Positions 8,191 to 15,654 of a stretch of 64,000 nt of DNA are shown here, piece after piece. The notes beneath the pieces were generated by a model. That model did no database searches. It saw nothing but the letters and a program-made list of their open reading frames with translations, and was not told the origin of the DNA. The first letter of the stretch is position 1. Every line of letters begins with the position of its first letter. Source of the DNA: Devosia sp. RR2S18 (GTDB taxonomy: Bacteria; Pseudomonadota; Alphaproteobacteria; Rhizobiales; Devosiaceae); NCBI RefSeq assembly GCF_030177755.1, contig NZ_CP126539.1:3656001-3720000 (forward strand). The letters run 5' to 3'. Both the position numbers and the translations under genes were made by a program.

Positions 8191-9114
8191 TCAGGCGTCG
8201 AGGCCGGCGAGAACCTCATCGAGCATCAACATCAATCCATTGTAACCATGCATGGTGATGTAAGCGGCTTGCGGGTCGAGATAGACGATCTGGTCTTGCT
8301 TGGCGGCGGAGGTCTGGTTGACCAACTCGTTGTCGAGGAGTGCGGCGGCCGCGCCGGTGCTCTCACCGACACCGGCGTCGCGGTCGATAACGAAGAGCCA
8401 GTCGGGGTTCATCTCAAGGATGTACTCGAAGGAGACGCTGTCCCCGCCGTGGTCGCCATCTTCCACTTCGGTCATAGCCGACTCAAGACCGATCTCGTTG
8501 TAGATCCAGGAGACACGGGAATCGGGACCATAAACGCCAATATTGCCAGCATTGGTCACCAGCACCAGAGCGTTGCCCTTGTCTTCAGCGGCGGCCTGCA
8601 CTTCGGCAACCTTGGCGTCCAGGTTGGAGATCAGCTCGGCAGCCTTGTCCTCGGCGTCGAAGATCTCGCCCAGCTTGGTCAGATTGGTTTTGACGCCCTC
8701 GACAATGGCGTTGTTGTCGATCGAGAGGTCGACGGTCGGCACGATCTCGGAAGCGGTCGGGTACGCCGTACGTGAACGACCGGCAACCAGGTAGATATCA
8801 GCCTCGGCAGCGGCGATGCCTTCGAAATCGGGCTCGAACAGCGAGCCGATCTGGATTGCGTCGGCCGGGATCTGGTCAGCCAAATAGGACGGTGCGTTGG
8901 AAGAGGGCACGCCATCGACCTCGACGCCAAGGGCGCTCAGATTGTCGAACACGGCCCAGTCCTGCACCAGCACGGTCTCGGGGACGCCGTTTATCGTCGT
9001 CTCGCCCTGAGCGTGGGTGATGGTTGTTTCCTGGGCCGAAACAAGGCTGGTCATCGACAGCGCGCCAGCCATCAAGGCGGCGGCAAAGGCGGAGATGCGA
9101 GTGTGGTGCTGCAC
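8191..9114 (-). CDS. Periplasmic siderophore-binding protein (FatB/CeuE-like)
   Basis: A 307-residue substrate-binding protein, first gene of the operon. It has a signal peptide ending near residue 27 (SLVSAQE) and no lipobox, so it is probably free in the periplasm. The body has the FatB/CeuE/VctP pattern: PETVLVQDWAVFDNLSALG, then VKTNLTKLGEIF, then ISWIYNEIG-like sequence. In CeuE a His and a Tyr coordinate iron with tetradentate catecholates. Here a His sits in EDGDHGGDSVSF and a Tyr in QAAYITMHGYNG at comparable places, but this needs alignment. Two Arg (GRSRTAY) resemble the ligand-binding arginines. No outer membrane receptor gene is nearby. Confidence 0.88.
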   Translation of the reverse strand: MQHHTRISAFAAALMAGALSMTSLVSAQETTITHAQGETTINGVPETVLVQDWAVFDNLSALGVEVDGVPSSNAPSYLADQIPADAIQIGSLFEPDFEGIAAAEADIYLVAGRSRTAYPTASEIVPTVDLSIDNNAIVEGVKTNLTKLGEIFDAEDKAAELISNLDAKVAEVQAAAEDKGNALVLVTNAGNIGVYGPDSRVSWIYNEIGLESAMTEVEDGDHGGDSVSFEYILEMNPDWLFVIDRDAGVGESTGAAAALLDNELVNQTSAAKQDQIVYLDPQAAYITMHGYNGLMLMLDEVLAGLDA

Positions 9115-9204
9115 GGGACTTCCATTCCGATTTGGCGGTCAAAACTGGAGCGCCGGGCTAAAGCTGACGACGCTTGTCCGGTTAGTACTCAGGCCGACGT
9201 GCGG

Positions 9205-9224
9205 AGTCAAAACCAAATTTGACT
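9205..9224. promoter_or_regulatory. Inverted repeat upstream of siderophore operon
   Basis: AGTCAAA (9205-9211) and TTTGACT (9218-9224) are perfect inverted repeats 6 bases apart, about 90 bases upstream of the binding-protein start. The position suits an operator for the leftward siderophore operon. The sequence does not match the Irr box found at the second siderophore locus, nor a Fur box I can recognise, so the regulator is open. Confidence 0.4.
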
Positions 9225-9252
9225 TCGCACATCATCTTTTCGAAGGAACGCT

Positions 9253-9870
9253 TCAGGACTTTGCCAGCAGGTTGCGCAGCTTGCCCAAGGCGGTGTCCTT
9301 ATCCTCCCGATACGCGACCGTGCCCTGGAACTCGCCTTTGTCGTCGATCAGATAAACCGAGGCGGTGTGGTCCATGGTGTAATCGTCGCCCTCGAGCGGC
9401 ACCTTCTCGTAGTAGACGCCCCAGGCTTTGGCGATCTTGGCGATCTCCTCGGGCGTACCGGTGACGCCGGTCATCTGCTCCCCCGCCCAGCTGGCATATT
9501 CGCCCACGATCTCGGGCGTATCGCGCTCGGGGTCCACGGTGACGAAGTAGGCGCGGAGATCCTGCGCCTCAGGGCCTAGTGTCTCGAACCAGCTGGCCAT
9601 TTCGGCCATGGTGGTGGGGCAGACCTCGGGACAATGGGTGAAGCCGAAGAACAGCACCGAGGGCTGCCCAATGAACATGGTCTCGTCCATAGCGTCGCCG
9701 CGATGGTCTACGAGTTCATAGCTGCCCTTGCCGAAGGTCGAGGGGCCAGTGCTGGTGCTGGCGACAGCGGTCGTTCCCTGCTGGCGGAGCAGCAACGCTG
9801 CGGCGCCCACTGTTACCGCAAGTGCGATGACGGAAATCCAGAGCCAAGTGCGAATGGTGTGCAGCGCCAT
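9253..9870 (-). CDS. SCO1/SenC family copper protein
   Basis: A 205-residue membrane-anchored thioredoxin-fold protein that helps assemble the CuA centre of cytochrome c oxidase. It has one N-terminal membrane anchor (residues 8-28), the copper-binding motif HCPEVCP (Cys-x3-Cys) and the distant His ligand in MDHTASVYLID. The start at 9870 lies one base after the TGA of the upstream PCuAC gene (TGAGATG), which points to translational coupling; an earlier in-frame Met at 9924 would overlap that gene. It is the last gene of a copper-handling operon. Confidence 0.9.
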   Translation of the reverse strand: MALHTIRTWLWISVIALAVTVGAAALLLRQQGTTAVASTSTGPSTFGKGSYELVDHRGDAMDETMFIGQPSVLFFGFTHCPEVCPTTMAEMASWFETLGPEAQDLRAYFVTVDPERDTPEIVGEYASWAGEQMTGVTGTPEEIAKIAKAWGVYYEKVPLEGDDYTMDHTASVYLIDDKGEFQGTVAYREDKDTALGKLRNLLAKS

Positions 9871-9871
9871 C

Positions 9872-10363
9872 TCAATGCCCCTGGTGGCCGTCATGGGCGG
9901 GTGCTGCATCCGCAGCAACAGCAAGGACCGGCAGCTTGATCTCGACCGAACCGGCCTGTTCGAAGGTCAGGGTCACCGGCACTTCTTCGCCTTCGACGAA
10001 AGGCTCCCTGAGGCCCATGAACATGATGTGGAGCCCGCCCGGTTCGAGGGTCACGGTCCCGCCGGCTGGGATCTCGATGCCGTCTTCGAGCTGGCGCATA
10101 CGCATGACTTCGCCATCCATTGCCATTTCATGCAACTGGACCTCCGCGGCAGCCGGAGAGCTGGCGGAGATGAGGCGGTCCGCTTCGGCGCCGGTGTTCT
10201 CGATGGTGAGGAAGCCGCCGCCAACCGGCGCGTTGGGGAGCGTGGCGCGGGCGAATGGCAGCGAAATGTCGATGGGGCCGAGGTGGACAACACCATTATG
10301 GGCCAGGGCTGGCGTGGCAAAAAGGACAGCAGCAGCAAAGGCTGCTTGGATAAGACGGGTCAT
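9872..10363 (-). CDS. PCu(A)C periplasmic copper chaperone
   Basis: A 163-residue exported protein. A signal peptide ends at ATPALAHNG near residue 20. The Cu(I) site H-x-M ... M ... H-x-M is visible as LHEMAMDG, MRMRQLE and LHIMFMG. The tail is His-rich (AHDGHQGH), which suggests an extra Cu(II) site, as in other C-terminally extended members. PCuAC proteins deliver copper to the CuA or CuB site of cytochrome oxidase, usually with a SCO protein, and the SCO gene is next in the operon. A GGAAA ribosome binding site supports the start at 10363 over the upstream Met codons. Confidence 0.92.
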   Translation of the reverse strand: MTRLIQAAFAAAVLFATPALAHNGVVHLGPIDISLPFARATLPNAPVGGGFLTIENTGAEADRLISASSPAAAEVQLHEMAMDGEVMRMRQLEDGIEIPAGGTVTLEPGGLHIMFMGLREPFVEGEEVPVTLTFEQAGSVEIKLPVLAVAADAAPAHDGHQGH

Positions 10364-10404
10364 AACTAGATTTCCGAACAACAGGGGCTGAGGACGAAGG
10401 CGCG

Positions 10405-10788
10405 TCAGACCCGTCTCGGAGGGGCGCGGGACCCGCTGGGGGGGGAGGCAGGCGCCGGCTCGGGTATCGCCGCTCGCGACTTCCCGTCTGGAACGACCAG
10501 CAAAGGCAAATCGAGTGGGGCACCGGCGAGCGGCGGACCTGCGAAATCGATCTTGCCGACGCCAGCCGCCGGACATTTGGCCGGCCGGGATTGCCCCTCG
10601 TCCATTGGATCGCTGCCCAAGGGTATGCAGAGCGCCCAACCAGCATCGAGTGTGACATAGCCGAGCTCTTCAAACGCTAGCTGGCTCGCCCGAGCATGAT
10701 GCATCGGGGCCAGGACCGTCAGCAGATAGATGGCGAGCACGGCCAGCGCTGTACCGATCTCCCTGGTTCTGCTGTGCGTCTTGCTCAT
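10405..10788 (-). CDS. DUF2946-like exported protein
   Basis: A 127-residue protein with an N-terminal membrane segment or signal (GTALAVLAIYLLTVLAP) followed by MHHARAS. Two Cys are spaced far apart, one in WALCIPLG and one in KCPAAGVGKIDF. The latter recalls the Cys motif of DUF2946 proteins, which often accompany PCuAC and SCO genes. The C-terminal 40 residues are Pro/Arg-rich. It is the first gene of the copper operon and ends 41 bases before the PCuAC start. A role in copper handling is inferred from context and the His/Cys residues only. Confidence 0.6.
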   Translation of the reverse strand: MSKTHSRTREIGTALAVLAIYLLTVLAPMHHARASQLAFEELGYVTLDAGWALCIPLGSDPMDEGQSRPAKCPAAGVGKIDFAGPPLAGAPLDLPLLVVPDGKSRAAIPEPAPASPPSGSRAPPRRV

Positions 10789-10847
10789 GGGCCAAGTGAT
10801 AGGACGCGCTCTGGGGCAACTCAATGGCCGAGTTTGTCGCAAGTGGC

Positions 10848-11759
10848 TCAGCGCGACGGCACGTATGTTTCGGAGCACAGCGCCATGAAGCTCTTCATCG
10901 CGGCCGACAGCGGGCTCGACTTGCGCCGTGCCACCAGCAGCTGGCGGAAAGCCCAGGGTTCCCCCAAGGGCGCACACACGAGGTCAGTGCCGGCCAGGAG
11001 ATGCAAACTTGTGGAGCGCAGGAACCCGATACCAAAGCCCGCCTCAACCATCCGTACCAGTGCCGGGAAACTCTCGACGCGGAGGGTTTCGATCAGGGTC
11101 TTGCCGGCTGCGGCTGCGGCCTGACCGAGCAGACGATCGAGAGAACCGGCGTGGTGGATACCTACAATGGTGTGGTCGAGAACCCTGGCAAAAGCGATCT
11201 CCTTGCGCGGATCGATGCTCTCGGCCAGCGGATGATCGGGCGGCGCGAGCACCCAAACACGGTCATCCTCGAAAGGTCTGATCTCGAAACGGGCAAAATC
11301 GTAATTGTCCGAGACGATGGCGATATCCGCCCGTCCCTCGTCGAGTGCCAAGAGCGCCTTGGCAGCACCCATCTCGCTCACGGCAAGCTCGATACCGGTG
11401 TGCTTGGCGCTGTAGCGGGCCAGAAGCTCGGGCAGCCGGCCCGTTAATGCGGAGCTGGTACAAGCCAGCCGTAGGCTCCCGCGGAGGCCTGCGCCGAAAT
11501 CGGCCATGACCAGATCGAGATCGGCAATGGACCGCAGGACGGTCCGGCACCCCTCGGCATAAGCCTCCCCCGCCTTTGTAAGGCGCACCCCTTGTGCGGA
11601 GCGGTCGAACAAGACCACGCCTAACCGGCTTTCGAGATCAGAGACGCGGCGGCTCACCGCCGAGGAGGCAATGCCCTCGCGTTCGGCCGCGCGACCGATG
11701 GATCCAGTCTCGGCCAGAAGGAGGATGAGGCGCGCCGTAACGCTGTCGAATGAAGTCAT
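10848..11759 (-). CDS. LysR family transcriptional regulator
   Basis: A 303-residue LysR-type regulator. The winged helix-turn-helix is at residues 1-62 (GSIGRAAEREGIASSAVSRRVSDLE) and the two-lobed effector domain at 90-300. The start at 11759 gives the standard N-terminus MTSFDSVTARL. The TSUP exporter gene ends 29 bases upstream of it on the same strand, so regulator and exporter are probably co-transcribed, and the effector may be the exported anion. The effector cannot be predicted from sequence. Confidence 0.9.
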   Translation of the reverse strand: MTSFDSVTARLILLLAETGSIGRAAEREGIASSAVSRRVSDLESRLGVVLFDRSAQGVRLTKAGEAYAEGCRTVLRSIADLDLVMADFGAGLRGSLRLACTSSALTGRLPELLARYSAKHTGIELAVSEMGAAKALLALDEGRADIAIVSDNYDFARFEIRPFEDDRVWVLAPPDHPLAESIDPRKEIAFARVLDHTIVGIHHAGSLDRLLGQAAAAAGKTLIETLRVESFPALVRMVEAGFGIGFLRSTSLHLLAGTDLVCAPLGEPWAFRQLLVARRKSSPLSAAMKSFMALCSETYVPSR

Positions 11760-11788
11760 GATCCCCCCACAATAGCGGGGCTTGTGCC

Positions 11789-12526
11789 TCAGATCATCAG
11801 GGAGATGCCGCGCAGAAGATAGAAAATGCCGATGGCAGTGACGATCCAGCGCGTCCAGGCCTTGAAGTTGGTGTCCGTGACGCGCTGCAGCACCCAATAG
11901 CCGGCGCTCGTACCCAGCACGGCAACCGGCGCCGCGACGATCACCGCCGACCATTCGAGCGGCGTCAGCGCCGTCGCGGCGTTCCAGTAGAAAACCACCT
12001 TGGCACCATGGGAGAGTACCTGCGTTGCCGCCTTGGTGGCGATGATCTTGCGCCGGTCCATGGGCGTGCGGATAAAAAAGACGTCGACCGACGGCCCAGC
12101 CACGCCCACGGTAAGGTTCAGCCCCCCGCTCATCACGCCGCAGATGAAAGCGTGGTGCGGTTTGCTGGCGTCGAGCACCAGCCAGCGCGTTGGCAGCCAG
12201 ACCAGGATCGGCATCAGCCCGATGGCAATGCAGACCGTGGCGAGGTCGGGGGTGTAACGCAGCACAAACAGCACCGCGCCGACGACAACAAGACCGAGTG
12301 AGATAGTGCCCAGGATGGGCCAATCGATATGGGTGCGGGAGAAAAACGCACGCGAGCCATTGGCGACAATCTGGATGGCGCCCTGCACCGCAATGGCCGT
12401 CGCGACCGGCAGAATGGTCAGCAGCAGCGCCAGCAGGATGAGCCCGCCGGCCATGCCGAAAATGCCCGATATCGTCGATGTCACGAAGACCGCCAAGAGC
12501 ATGGCGGCGCTCACCCAAATGGTCAT
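11789..12526 (-). CDS. TSUP family (TauE/SafE) anion exporter
   Basis: A 245-residue membrane protein with about seven to eight hydrophobic segments. It carries the family's duplicated pattern: SGIFGMAGGLILLALLL near residues 17-34 and GVMSGGLNLTVGVAGPSVDVF in the second half. TSUP proteins move sulfite, sulfoacetate, sulfur-containing or carboxylate anions. AAGGAAACAGGGCC just before 12526 is a good ribosome binding site and fixes this start, 117 bases inside the longest ORF. It is paired with the LysR gene downstream. Confidence 0.85.
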   Translation of the reverse strand: MTIWVSAAMLLAVFVTSTISGIFGMAGGLILLALLLTILPVATAIAVQGAIQIVANGSRAFFSRTHIDWPILGTISLGLVVVGAVLFVLRYTPDLATVCIAIGLMPILVWLPTRWLVLDASKPHHAFICGVMSGGLNLTVGVAGPSVDVFFIRTPMDRRKIIATKAATQVLSHGAKVVFYWNAATALTPLEWSAVIVAAPVAVLGTSAGYWVLQRVTDTNFKAWTRWIVTAIGIFYLLRGISLMI

Positions 12527-12657
12527 GGCCCTGTTTCCTTTGCAGCCCTTGTGGCGAGGTGCGCGCCATGCAGCCAGAGCCAATGCGGCATGAGGGGGTG
12601 CCGGGTTGACTATGGCGCGCAACCAGCGTTCCTCACCCGCCAAGTTGGAGTACCGCC

Positions 12658-14181
12658 ATGCAGGACTATGTTCGCCGCATCCTCACCTCATCAGTCTATG
12701 AGGTCGCCGAGGAAACCCCGCTCGAAAAGATGCCGCTCTTGTCAGCGCGGTTGGGTGCGGACGTGCTGCTCAAGCGCGAGGACATGCAGCCGGTCTTTTC
12801 CTTCAAGATCCGCGGCGCCCACAACCGCATTGCGCAGCTGACCGCCGAAGAGCGGGCACGCGGCGTTATCTGTGCGTCTGCCGGCAACCATGCCCAGGGC
12901 GTTGCCCTGTCGGCGACGCGGCTGGGCATCCGTGCCATCATCGTCATGCCTACGACGACGCCTGTCATCAAGGTGGGGGCGGTGCGCCGTCTGGGCGGCG
13001 AAGTGGTGCTGTTCGGCGATGGCTTCGATGCGGCGCGTGCCCATGCGGCCGAACTGGCGGAAAGCCATGGATACGTTGTCGTTCATCCGTTCGACGATCC
13101 CGATGTGATCGCCGGCCAAGGTACGATCGGCATGGAGTTGTTGCGCCAGCACCCCGGTGATATCGGCGCCATCTATGTGCCGGTGGGCGGCGGTGGCCTC
13201 GCGGCTGGGATTGCCGCTTTCGTAAAATTCCTCCGCCCCGACATTCGCGTCATCGGGGTCGAGCCCGAAGAAGCCGCCAGCATGAAGGCTGCCATCACGG
13301 CAGGCCACCCCGTTGCGCTCGACCAGGTCGGGCTCTTCGCCGATGGCGTGGCGGTGCGGCAAGTGGGTACCGAGACGTTCCGGCTTTGTCGCGAGCTGCT
13401 CGACGATATCGTCACCGTAACCGCCGACGAGATCTGCGCGGCCATCAAGGACATTTTCGATGACATGCGCGCCATCGCCGAACCCGCAGGAGCTCTGGCG
13501 CTCGCCGGTTTGCGCCGGCAGGTGGAGCGGGGCGAAGCGCCGCGCGGCGCCCTCATCGCCATCAACTCGGGCGCCAATGTAAATTTCGACCGCTTGCGCT
13601 ATGTCGCCGAGCGTGCCGAGATCGGGGAACGGGCGGAGGCGCTGTTCGCGGTCGAAATCCCCGAGCGCCCCGGCAGCTATCGGGCTTTTATTCGCCTCTT
13701 GGGACAGCGCTCCATCACCGAGTTCAACTACCGCTATGCCCATGGCGCCACGGCCCGCATTTTCGTGGGCATTAAACTGGGGCGCGGCGACGCGGAAAAG
13801 CGCGAAATCATCAGCATGCTCGAGGCCCATGGGCTTGCTGTTACGGATATGACCGACAACGAGGTCGCCAAGCTCCACGTCCGCTACATGGTGGGCGGCA
13901 GGGTGGCTGACCTTGTGGACGAACATGTCTACCGGTTCCAGTTTCCCGAACGCCCCGGTGCGCTGCTCAAGTTCCTCGAAGGCCTGACCGACGCCTGGAA
14001 CATTTCCCTCTTCCACTACCGCAATCACGGTGCCGATTATGGCCGTGTGCTGGTGGGGGTGCAGGTACCGCCCGCAACGCGTGCCGATTTCATCGCCCAT
14101 ATCGACGCGGTCGGCTTCCCCTATTGGGACGAAACGGCGAACCCGGCCTATAAGCAGTTTCTCGAGCACGCCGGCGGCTGA
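12658..14181 (+). CDS. ilvA: Biosynthetic threonine ammonia-lyase
   Basis: A 507-residue PLP enzyme that converts threonine to 2-oxobutanoate, the first step to isoleucine. The PLP lysine is K50 in FSFKIRGAHNR. The phosphate-binding glycine loop is VPVGGGGLAAG (about 182-192), and the cofactor pocket closes with INSGANVNFDR. Two ACT domains occupy about 330-405 and 420-495, so this is the long, isoleucine-feedback-regulated form and not the short catabolic TdcB. A GGAG ribosome binding site lies 8 bases before the ATG. It is divergent from the TSUP gene. Confidence 0.95.
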   Translation: MQDYVRRILTSSVYEVAEETPLEKMPLLSARLGADVLLKREDMQPVFSFKIRGAHNRIAQLTAEERARGVICASAGNHAQGVALSATRLGIRAIIVMPTTTPVIKVGAVRRLGGEVVLFGDGFDAARAHAAELAESHGYVVVHPFDDPDVIAGQGTIGMELLRQHPGDIGAIYVPVGGGGLAAGIAAFVKFLRPDIRVIGVEPEEAASMKAAITAGHPVALDQVGLFADGVAVRQVGTETFRLCRELLDDIVTVTADEICAAIKDIFDDMRAIAEPAGALALAGLRRQVERGEAPRGALIAINSGANVNFDRLRYVAERAEIGERAEALFAVEIPERPGSYRAFIRLLGQRSITEFNYRYAHGATARIFVGIKLGRGDAEKREIISMLEAHGLAVTDMTDNEVAKLHVRYMVGGRVADLVDEHVYRFQFPERPGALLKFLEGLTDAWNISLFHYRNHGADYGRVLVGVQVPPATRADFIAHIDAVGFPYWDETANPAYKQFLEHAGG

Positions 14182-14303
14182 AGCAACAAACCGCCGTCAC
14201 AGCTTTGTCGTGCCTCCTATGCTCCAATAACACTCGTGCGATTGCTCGGAACGATTGGCGCTTCCATCTATTGCAATCGCTGAGACCGAACGTCATCTGC
14301 AAA

Positions 14304-14342
14304 GGGCGCGGCATGGTTCGGCTAAAGAACCACTGAGCGCCC
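14304..14342 (+). promoter_or_regulatory. Nested hairpin before exported-protein gene
   Basis: GGGCGC (14304-14309) pairs with GCGCCC (14337-14342), and inside it GGTTC (14315-14319) pairs with GAACC (14327-14331). The two-tier stem lies between ilvA and the next gene, 34 bases before its start codon. It has no T-tract, so it may be a 5' UTR structure or the end of the ilvA mRNA. Confidence 0.35.
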
Positions 14343-14375
14343 AACGAACACACCAGAACACAGCCGGAGAAGAGC

Positions 14376-15614
14376 ATGAGGATCACCAGAACTGCCACCA
14401 TGATGCTGTTGGCAACGACCGCCACGGCTACCCTGATGCAGCCTGCCCAGGCGCTGGAAGCGCAGGCCTTCGTCGATCGCGTCGAAGAAGTCTACCGCCA
14501 TTTCGGCTACGATCTGGAATTCGGCCCCGCTACTTTGGATGGCGATACCATTACGGTCGAAGGCGTCACGGCCAACCTCGTGGATGAAGAGGAAGACCAT
14601 GAGGATGTCACCACCGAGACAACCTTCACCTTCTCTGGCGTAACCGAACGCGAAGACGGCAGCTATCTGGTCGACAGCCTCACCGTTCCGGACCTCGACA
14701 CCCCCATCAACGCCGAGCCTCCCGGCCACATAACCCTAGCCGATATTCGTGCCGAAGGGCTCTACATTCCTGCTGGAGAGCCGACCGCAACGGACGGACT
14801 GCAGCTGGTTGAAAGCATCTCCACCGGTCCACTCGCCATCACGCGCGAAGGCGAAGAGGTCATCACCATGGACTCGCTGGTCGCCTCCAGCACCTTCGAT
14901 CCTGAACTCGGTGCCGAGGATCTCCAATCCGTCACCTCCGAGCTGGCCATTACCGGCCTGTGGGCTGACCTTGTAACCCTAAACGACGTGGTAGACGGCG
15001 ATGCCGAGACCATGCTGGAAGAAGTCGGATTGAGCGAAATCAGCGGCGACGTCACCCAGACGCTGTCCTGGTCGCTCGATGATGGCCACATGGTCATGGA
15101 CGAATTCCTGTTCGATTTCGCCGATCTGGGTTCGCTCAACATCACCTTCGATGTCACCGGCGTGACCCCCGAACTGCTCGAAGAAGTTAACGCCATGGGC
15201 GAGATGAACGCCGAGAGCGACGAGGAACTTAGCGAAGAAGAGGCGCAGGCCCAGATGATGCAGGGCATGGCGCTGATGCAGAATGTGGAGATCGCCTCGG
15301 CCTCGATCCGCTATGACGACGCCTCGCTGGTAGGTAATCTCCTCGACTATTACGCCGAGAAGGCGGGCGTTGACCGTGCCACTTTCGTCGAGACGCTGCA
15401 GGCCCAGGCTGCAAACATGCTGGCTGGCGTCGGTGTAGCGTCGCTGGCAGACCTCTTGGATCCGGCCATCGACAACTTCCTTGACGATCCGCAGAGCCTG
15501 GAAATCTCCGTCAACCCGGCGAACCCCACCTCGCTCCTCGTCCTGATGGCGGCTGCGGCTAATCCCGAAGGCCTCATCACGGCCCTCAATCTGACAGTTG
15601 ACGTGAACGAATAA
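14376..15614 (+). CDS. Exported acidic protein of unknown function, 412 aa
   Basis: A secreted or periplasmic protein with a clear signal peptide (MRITRTATMMLLATTATATL, cleavage near AQALEA, residue 27). The mature part is very acidic, with many Glu/Asp and repeated beta-strand patterns such as LTVPDLDTP and VEGVTANLVDEEED. One low-complexity Glu-rich stretch (NAESDEELSEEEAQAQMMQ) is near residue 280. The C-terminal half is helical. I do not recognise a named domain. A strong terminator follows 10 bases after the stop, so it appears monocistronic. Confidence 0.75.
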   Translation: MRITRTATMMLLATTATATLMQPAQALEAQAFVDRVEEVYRHFGYDLEFGPATLDGDTITVEGVTANLVDEEEDHEDVTTETTFTFSGVTEREDGSYLVDSLTVPDLDTPINAEPPGHITLADIRAEGLYIPAGEPTATDGLQLVESISTGPLAITREGEEVITMDSLVASSTFDPELGAEDLQSVTSELAITGLWADLVTLNDVVDGDAETMLEEVGLSEISGDVTQTLSWSLDDGHMVMDEFLFDFADLGSLNITFDVTGVTPELLEEVNAMGEMNAESDEELSEEEAQAQMMQGMALMQNVEIASASIRYDDASLVGNLLDYYAEKAGVDRATFVETLQAQAANMLAGVGVASLADLLDPAIDNFLDDPQSLEISVNPANPTSLLVLMAAAANPEGLITALNLTVDVNE

Positions 15615-15623
15615 GCCATCGAC

Positions 15624-15652
15624 AAAGGCCCTCCCGTCGGGAGGGCCTTTTT
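15624..15652. terminator. Strong bidirectional terminator
   Basis: AAAGGCCCTCCC (15624-15635), loop GTC, and GGGAGGGCCTTT (15639-15650) form a perfect 12-bp stem ending in a T-run on the plus strand and, by symmetry, on the minus strand. It separates the exported-protein gene from the converging ABC exporter gene, whose stop is 3 bases away. Confidence 0.9.
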
Positions 15653-15654
15653 CT

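Noticed and set aside
10848..12569. 573-residue ORF joining the LysR gene with upstream sequence
   Set aside because: Residues before MTSFDS are an out-of-frame read of the TSUP gene; the LysR start at 11759 gives the normal family length.
12742..14169. 475-residue ORF opposite ilvA
   Set aside because: Fully antisense to a clear threonine deaminase and without a recognisable domain.
14246..14275. GGAAC upstream of the exported acidic protein gene
   Set aside because: No GTT at the required distance; a chance -35-like word.
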